DNA of 12,688 bases, from NCBI GenBank assembly GCA_005281725.1, contig SSBO01000094.1:1-12688 (forward strand). The letters run 5' to 3'. Made by a program: the position numbers and the translations under genes. The notes below the pieces were generated by a model. The model was given only the letters and a program-made list of their open reading frames with translations. It did no database searches and was not told the origin of the DNA. Position 1 is the stretch's first letter; every line of letters begins with the position of its first letter. Positions 8,905 to 12,688 of the stretch are shown piece by piece. Origin of the DNA: Wuchereria bancrofti (Eukaryota > Nematoda > Chromadorea > Rhabditida > Onchocercidae).

Positions 8905-9054
8905 TCAGTGTTGGAATTCTACAACTATGTCTATTTGACTTAACGATTTTGAAGCATTCAAATCTCGATCAGTTGTTTCGCAGTTAGCTGGTCTTATTGG
9001 ATCATACTTTTCAAATGTTTCGATGCTGAAGCCTTCAAACTGACCCAAAAACAT
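8905..9054 (-). CDS. Candidate exon or small ORF overlapping repeat B
   Basis: A 49-codon frame runs from an ATG (MFLGQFEGFSIETFEKYD) through PIRPANCETTDRDLNASKS to EFQH and TGA. Its composition (E, D, P, T, G, C) is unlike the K/N/I/F-rich reading expected from this AT-rich DNA. A possible acceptor (TTTTTGGGTCAG) lies just before Phe at 9039, and a possible donor (GTTAAGTC) inside. The last third lies in repeat B; the only difference between the two B copies is a silent GAC/GAT change in this frame. No family recognised; it could be a terminal exon of a longer minus-strand gene or chance. Confidence 0.25.
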   Translation of the reverse strand: MFLGQFEGFSIETFEKYDPIRPANCETTDRDLNASKSLSQIDIVVEFQH

Positions 9055-9272
9055 TCAGAGTTGGATATGTCAATAGTGGAATAATCCTATCTCGCATTAA
9101 ACATATAAGGAAGAAATTGCGAAAAAGAATGGATTACATCTGAGTGGATGTAAAATTTAAAAATTAATCATAATGAGATGTTCCAAAACATAGACTATAT
9201 GAATAACAAAATATCATCAATACTACTCTGACTGCGACATGCTTATTTGTCTCTTACTAGTTTTAAATATGA

Positions 9273-9539
9273 CTGACGGATAATTTGTCCCATCTGTCCG
9301 GCTATAACCCTATTATAAGGAAATACAAACTCCTCGCAACTGCTTTGAGTTGCTCTCCGATACTATTTGCTGTTTACTACTACTATTTCTCACTGCCTTC
9401 TTACTCACGCCATAGTATCCGATTTGATGCTTACTTTAATCCGGATAACTTACTATTCTGTCCCAAAGATGGCAGATGTAAACCTGACGGAGTTTTACAT
9501 TCCGTTATTCAGGCATTAATACAAATTGCAAATAAATAA
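9273..9539 (+). CDS. Open frame of 88 codons, possible exon
   Basis: The frame is open from 9273 to TAA at 9537 without an ATG at its start. It reads LLATALSCSPILFAV, then SLPSYSRHSIRFDAYF, FCPKDGRCKPDGVL and ends IQIANK. GC content is higher than in the surroundings. A strong pyrimidine tract with CATAG ends at about 9415, and from there a second frame (SDLMLTLIRITYYSV) is open up to a GTAAAC donor, so which frame, if any, is used is unclear. The FC...C...GVL pattern faintly recalls the CD36 family, but the following conserved block is absent. Confidence 0.22.
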   Translation: MTDNLSHLSGYNPIIRKYKLLATALSCSPILFAVYYYYFSLPSYSRHSIRFDAYFNPDNLLFCPKDGRCKPDGVLHSVIQALIQIANK

Positions 9540-10659
9540 CCGACCCTGTACCTAAGTAATTGGCTACTCTGCTCAAAAATTCTCTCTCTTTCCTTCATAG
9601 TTTTTTTCACAATAGATTATTCATGAAGTCATATCTGACAGAGAATCCTTAAATCTTAAGTTTAAATTGTATAAAAACTATTTACTAATGGACAATATGA
9701 TAGCAAAAAGGAAGCGAAAAAATTAAATTAACTGAAAAGCATTGAGTTATCTTATCAATCTTATATGATCGCTAAATTCTATATTAAAATTAGCAGCATT
9801 CTTTGTGCTATTCAACTACTACTGTTTCACTATTCCTACCGTCCTTGAAAGTACTTTTACCACTAATTCCTTTAGAACTTCTGTAGCACATTTTTTTCAT
9901 GTATGCTTCAATCTATGGAATGATTTTCAATTCCTCACTATTCAATCTTTTTTTGTCTTGTGAATGATCAAATGTTACTCAGTCCGATCAATAAAGTAGC
10001 CTAAAAGCCATTTTGAATGCAAGAAAAAGAGCATATCAAAGGTAAATTCCTAACTCTTTTCTGGAAAGAATGCAACTGCTTCCATGAATTATCCGTAAAA
10101 ATGAGAAATGAATTTATTAAAATATCCCAGGCAATGTATCATAAATTACATATGCTTTAGTGAGGAAGCAAAGACTGTTATCTTTGAGAGGAATCGAAAG
10201 AAAAATCAATCGGTATTTCCATTTCTTACTCGTAAATTATACCATCATGAAGTAAAGTGTATTAGGGTCAAATTTCATCTCGCCCTTTCCCCTGTCATTC
10301 ATTGCTTTTTAGCAATCAAAAAATGCCTTCAATGAATTGTTAAATTATGGTAAGAAATGTTATTAAATAAATAAATAATTAATTGTTGTTGGTCAAATTT
10401 CCATAAAAATAACAATTATGATGGGAAGAAGGGGATGTAATGGATGTGGTATAAAAAACCAAAAATAAAAGTTAACTGCCATAAGACCGGTTTCTAATGA
10501 TTTCAAAACTTACGAATTCACATATTGGTTAATGGAAATGCTAAATCATACTGAATTGTGGGAACTTTTGGAATTCTCGAATATGCTCTTCTCTACCTCT
10601 CCTCGACCAATCAATCATAAAGTGATATAAACAACTGAAGCATTATGAATCTGTCACAG
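9540..10659. other. Mostly non-coding; one short exon-like piece
   Basis: The plus strand has a well-framed 37-nt exon candidate at 10313-10349 (acceptor ATTGCTTTTTAG, donor GTAAGA) reading QSKNAFNELLNY, and a possible partner ending at a GTAAAT donor near 10230. The surrounding 10108-10335 frame runs straight through that acceptor. On the minus strand about 10613-10553 reads GRGEVEKSIFENSKSS. None forms a chain I can defend. Confidence 0.35.
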
Positions 10660-10771
10660 TTAGTTGTCACAGACAGAGATTACTATTTCGAGCAGACATC
10701 CATTTGCATTAGCAGAAAATGAACATAGCAGTGAACTATGCAGATAAACTTCCATATCAAAACAGTTCGGA
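10660..10771 (-). other. Minus-strand exon candidate, cysteine-containing
   Basis: After an acceptor CTTTCTCAAG the minus strand is open for 37 codons: PNCFDMEVYLHSSLLC, SFSANANGCLLEIVISVC, ending DN and TAA. A GTAATC donor at 10683-10678 would end it earlier. An upstream piece, about 10937-10848 (QMILEVSLESVQMMFAC), ends in a GTAATC donor in a compatible phase. It lies antisense to the plus-strand frame at 10719-10937, so at most one of the two is real. Confidence 0.2.
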
Positions 10772-10937
10772 CTTGAGAAAGCTTAAGAAATCTCAAATTT
10801 ATAATGTGAAATCTATGATACTGTCATCACTGTCCACTAGAAAGATTACTCATTGGCTGTTTGACATGCAAACATCATTTGCACACTCTCCAAACTCACT
10901 TCTAGAATCATTTGAGAAAAAAATGAACTATTTTTAA
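10719..10937 (+). CDS. Candidate 72-residue ORF
   Basis: It starts at a true ATG just after an acceptor-like TTGCATTAGCAG, which would suit spliced-leader addition, and encodes MNIAVNYADKLPYQNSSDLR, a lysine- and serine-rich middle (LRKLKKSQIYNVK, SMILSSLSTRK) and a tail SPNSLLESFEKKMNYF. It has no signal peptide, membrane helix or known motif. The minus strand shows competing exon-like frames across the same bases. ORFs of this length are expected by chance here. Confidence 0.22.
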   Translation: MNIAVNYADKLPYQNSSDLRKLKKSQIYNVKSMILSSLSTRKITHWLFDMQTSFAHSPNSLLESFEKKMNYF

Positions 10938-11397
10938 AATTTCAACGTATGCGATGAATTCAATGCTAAATTTCTGCGAATATATTATAGTTGCACATTG
11001 CCAACATTTTTCATGAAATGTTCAGCCATTAACTACTTCCATATACATTATATAACGCTGCGAAGAAATGAAATTAGACCTCAAACAAGAATCTGCCGCG
11101 CACTCATTAATATTATTAAGAAAATAAAAAGGATAATTTCAATTCTAAGACTAAAAAATAAATACTCTTGAAGTTTCTGAAACAGACTAAAACAGTTATA
11201 TGATCGATACAGTTATTATAGGAACATTTCAAACAAAAGAATTTAATAGAAATATACCAAAAATGTTAAAGCAGCAGAAGCAGTATGGATCAATAGAGTA
11301 AAAGAGTGTGGAAATATATTTTAACCATCCTATCATTTCTCTTTACCAATTCATTTGAACTAAATTTCAAGAATAGTAAATCCGAAAAGGATTAAAA

Positions 11398-11542
11398 GCA
11401 ATAAAATTGGAAATTTTTTTAAACAATAAAACTGAAATTAGCTACATTTTAATTTTTATATTTCGAAAATTATGCAAACACTAATTCAGGTACAGCATGA
11501 TGTACCTGAAGCAATAAAATTGTGGAAATTTTTTTAAACAAT
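11398..11542. repeat. About 30-bp direct repeats flanking an 84-bp spacer with a 10-bp-stem hairpin
   Basis: GCAATAAAATT followed by GGAAATTTTTTTAAACAAT occurs at 11398-11427 and again at 11511-11542, the second with two extra bases (TG). Between them a perfect hairpin, TTCAGGTACA at 11485-11494 and TGTACCTGAA at 11501-11510 with a 6-nt loop, abuts the second copy. Possibly a small mobile-element footprint or a local duplication. Confidence 0.75.
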
Positions 11543-11578
11543 TTTTTGACATCAATGTTCAAAGATTAGAAAACTGAC

Positions 11579-11666
11579 CAGAACTGCTATCATCATCCTG
11601 GATGCTTCCTCTTCCGCCACTATGGTTCGATGCATTATCATTAAGACGACTCTGCTGACCGCCCAT
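11579..11666 (-). CDS. First coding exon of an N-myristoylated protein
   Basis: The exon has 29 codons plus one base: MGGQQSRLNDNASNHSGG, then RGSIQDDDSSS, ending at a GTCAGT donor (phase 1). Met-Gly-Gly-Gln-Gln-Ser-Arg-Leu fits the N-myristoyltransferase pattern (Gly2 exposed, Ser6, basic residue 7), so the product probably attaches to membranes from the cytoplasm. The Gly/Ser/Asp-rich reading and raised GC content are very unlike background DNA here, which is my main reason to call it coding. Reading through the donor gives a stop after six codons, so splicing is required. Downstream exons are not resolved; strong minus-strand acceptors in the right direction lie near 11059 (TTTCTTCGCAG) and 10978 (TATTCGCAG), the latter opening KFSIEFIAYVEILK. 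The protein family is not recognised; the N-terminus alone is not diagnostic. Confidence 0.52.
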
Positions 11667-11741
11667 TAGCTATCTTTTCATCATTTTTCCTAACAAGTAT
11701 CATTTTTGTGGAGCATTTTATCAGTTGATTGATTCCTACTG
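11667..11741 (-). promoter_or_regulatory. Possible 5' leader with acceptor and upstream AUGs
   Basis: An acceptor (AGCTATTTGCAG) at 11742 on the minus strand would make a 75-nt leader, by cis- or spliced-leader trans-splicing. It contains short upstream frames, for example MLHKNDTC and stop, which could dampen translation of the MGGQQS frame. A nearer acceptor-like AG next to the ATG lacks a pyrimidine tract. Confidence 0.25.
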
Positions 11742-12053
11742 CTGCAAATAGCTATTATTGAAAAAACGACGTTGAATATTTTTATGCCAACAAGAAAGCA
11801 TACCGATATAATAAACAGATATATAAATAGAAAAGCAAATATTAATATGTAAAATTCATTATTGCTAATATAATGCACCGAAAAATATTGCATGGAAATA
11901 TAGTAATATCCTACAGTGATAACAAATAGCAATTCTTATCATATCATAAATTCTTTCATTTGGACAGGAGAGGAATTTCTGGTCACACAAAACAAACAGA
12001 CCTATCCAATCAATGTATCAGTGACATGAAATGAAATGAAACATTCCAGGATT
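11742..12053. other. AT-rich stretch without a supported gene
   Basis: The minus strand is open over much of 11690-11932 with a phenylalanine- and isoleucine-rich hydrophobic reading that starts at TTG and crosses the acceptor described at 11742. This is typical of T-rich intron sequence. Nothing else stands out. Confidence 0.45.
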
Positions 12054-12261
12054 TCAAATTTCGCTCTTAAGGACCCGACTAAAGCCAGATTCTTCAAAGA
12101 TTTTTTTTTCCAAAAGCCAAGCTTATCTCTACTTTTTACTACTATTCAAACCTTATCAAAATCTCGAAGATTTGTTGTCTTACTGTTGTGCTCCTGAGCT
12201 TCTGAAATGTAACTGCCATCAAAGATTGCAGAATGCTAATAATTCTTCCCCCTTTAAATAT
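12054..12261 (-). CDS. Candidate C-terminal exons of an upstream minus-strand gene
   Basis: Exon 12261-12152 (acceptor AATATTTATTAG, donor AG/GTTTGA) reads IFKGGRIISILQSLMAVTFQ, then KLRSTTVRQQIFEILI. It joins in phase to 12078-12054 (acceptor TCTGGCTTTAG), reading SRVLKSEI and TGA. The result is an amphipathic, helical C-terminus of 44 residues. A competing open frame (SLKNLALVGSLRAKFEILEC) runs through the proposed intron. If real, the gene lies just upstream of the MGGQQS gene on the same strand. No family recognised. Confidence 0.22.
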
Positions 12262-12347
12262 CTAATAAATATTCACATTCCATGTACATATGTCTAAGTT
12301 AAATTCAATTAAAAAATTCAATTAAAAAATTGAAATTGCACAAAAAA

Positions 12348-12515
12348 ATGCTTACAAATCAATCAGAGCAATCGCCAACTGATGTAATCAACGTTAAAAA
12401 TAAAGAAATAAATCATACATCGACTCGAAGTATTGAAATTAAAGAAAAAACCGGCATTTGCGAAAATAAATATTTCGTAAATGATGTGGAAAATAAACAT
12501 TCCCATAAATTATAG
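12348..12515 (+). CDS. Candidate 55-residue hydrophilic ORF
   Basis: From ATG 12348 it encodes MLTNQSEQSPTDVINVK, NKEINHTSTRSIEIKEK, TGICENKYFVNDVENK and ends HSHKL. It is hydrophilic and charged with no membrane segment or known motif. The opposite strand carries a longer but phenylalanine/leucine-rich hydrophobic frame reaching the window end. It could be an exon of a gene continuing to the right, or chance. Confidence 0.2.
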   Translation: MLTNQSEQSPTDVINVKNKEINHTSTRSIEIKEKTGICENKYFVNDVENKHSHKL

Positions 12516-12688
12516 AAGGAAATTTGATATTGTATATGTATATCAAACAACACCAACCCATGAAAATCTATCATCACTGAAATTTTGATTTCTAGTAGAA
12601 ATAGTTGCATTATTATAAATAAGGATAAAAATAATATTAAATACATTCCAGTAGACAATGACTGTAACTCATATGAAATCATATTCAA

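Larger units (their letters stand above)
7601..8978. repeat. Tandem 283-bp unit (A+B), second copy split
   Basis: Unit A occurs at 7601-7777 and 7884-8080; the second has a 20-bp internal duplication (AAAAACATCAATGATTTG twice) and about four substitutions. Unit B occurs at 7776-7879 and 8875-8978 with one substitution in 104 bp. In the first copy A runs directly into B. In the second, about 795 bp (roughly 480 bp once the two N-flanking duplications are removed) separate A from B at the exact A/B junction, which suggests an insertion into one copy. No convincing terminal inverted repeats are seen. Confidence 0.85.

Noticed and set aside
7601..8978. Repeat region as a large segmental expansion
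   Set aside because: Two of the apparent copies are exact blocks around N characters and are most likely assembly overlaps; only the A/B units are credible repeats.
9273..9539. CD36-family scavenger receptor exon
   Set aside because: Only a loose FC...C...GVL match; the expected following cysteine and the S-x-PHF block are missing, and another frame is also open.
11690..11932. 80-residue hydrophobic minus-strand ORF
   Set aside because: Starts at TTG, is rich in F/I/Y from T-rich DNA, and crosses a likely splice acceptor.
12413..12688. 91-residue minus-strand ORF at the window edge
   Set aside because: Hydrophobic F/L/I-rich reading of T-rich DNA without an ATG at its start in the window; it could be real only if it continues outside.

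Overview
The window looks like nuclear DNA of a nematode, most likely a spirurid or filarial species; the species call is an inference. It is strongly AT-rich. Genes are split by short introns with GT donors and TTTTCAG-type acceptors. The one unmistakable gene, an alpha-tubulin, has an intron directly after the start codon, which is common in animal alpha-tubulin genes. There is no bacterial-style operon, CRISPR array, tRNA or rRNA gene that I can see.

Region by region. Bases 1-2626 (+) hold seven of the eight coding exons of a divergent alpha-tubulin; only the first exon (the ATG) lies upstream of the window. A poly(A) signal follows at 2745. Bases 2766-5369 are mostly AT-rich intergenic DNA with a 36-bp minisatellite (4370-4477), a hairpin, and an exact 159-bp duplication around a single N. 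Bases 5370-7114 appear to carry minus-strand genes that are invisible in simple ORF scans because their exons are short: a small single-pass membrane protein (exons between 6542 and 5370), and upstream of it the 3' end of a cysteine-rich protein (7114-6849) with its own poly(A) signal. The spacing of about 110 bp between that signal and the next splice acceptor resembles a nematode operon. Bases 7601-8978 are a local repeat region: a 283-bp unit in tandem, the second copy split by extra sequence, plus two more exact 156-158-bp duplications around N characters. Bases 9000-12688 hold several weak exon candidates on both strands. One is convincing: a minus-strand first exon at 11666-11579 beginning MGGQQSRL, a typical N-myristoylation start.

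Apart from the tubulin, all gene models are my own splice-by-splice reading and are unconfirmed. In AT-rich DNA, ORFs of about 50 codons arise often by chance, so I relied on splice-site quality, matching phase and amino-acid composition, and scored accordingly. The three N-flanking duplications are most likely assembly artefacts and should not be read as biology. I see no clearly new molecular system. The most interesting items are the unusual tubulin isotype, the possible operon, and the orphan myristoylated N-terminus.
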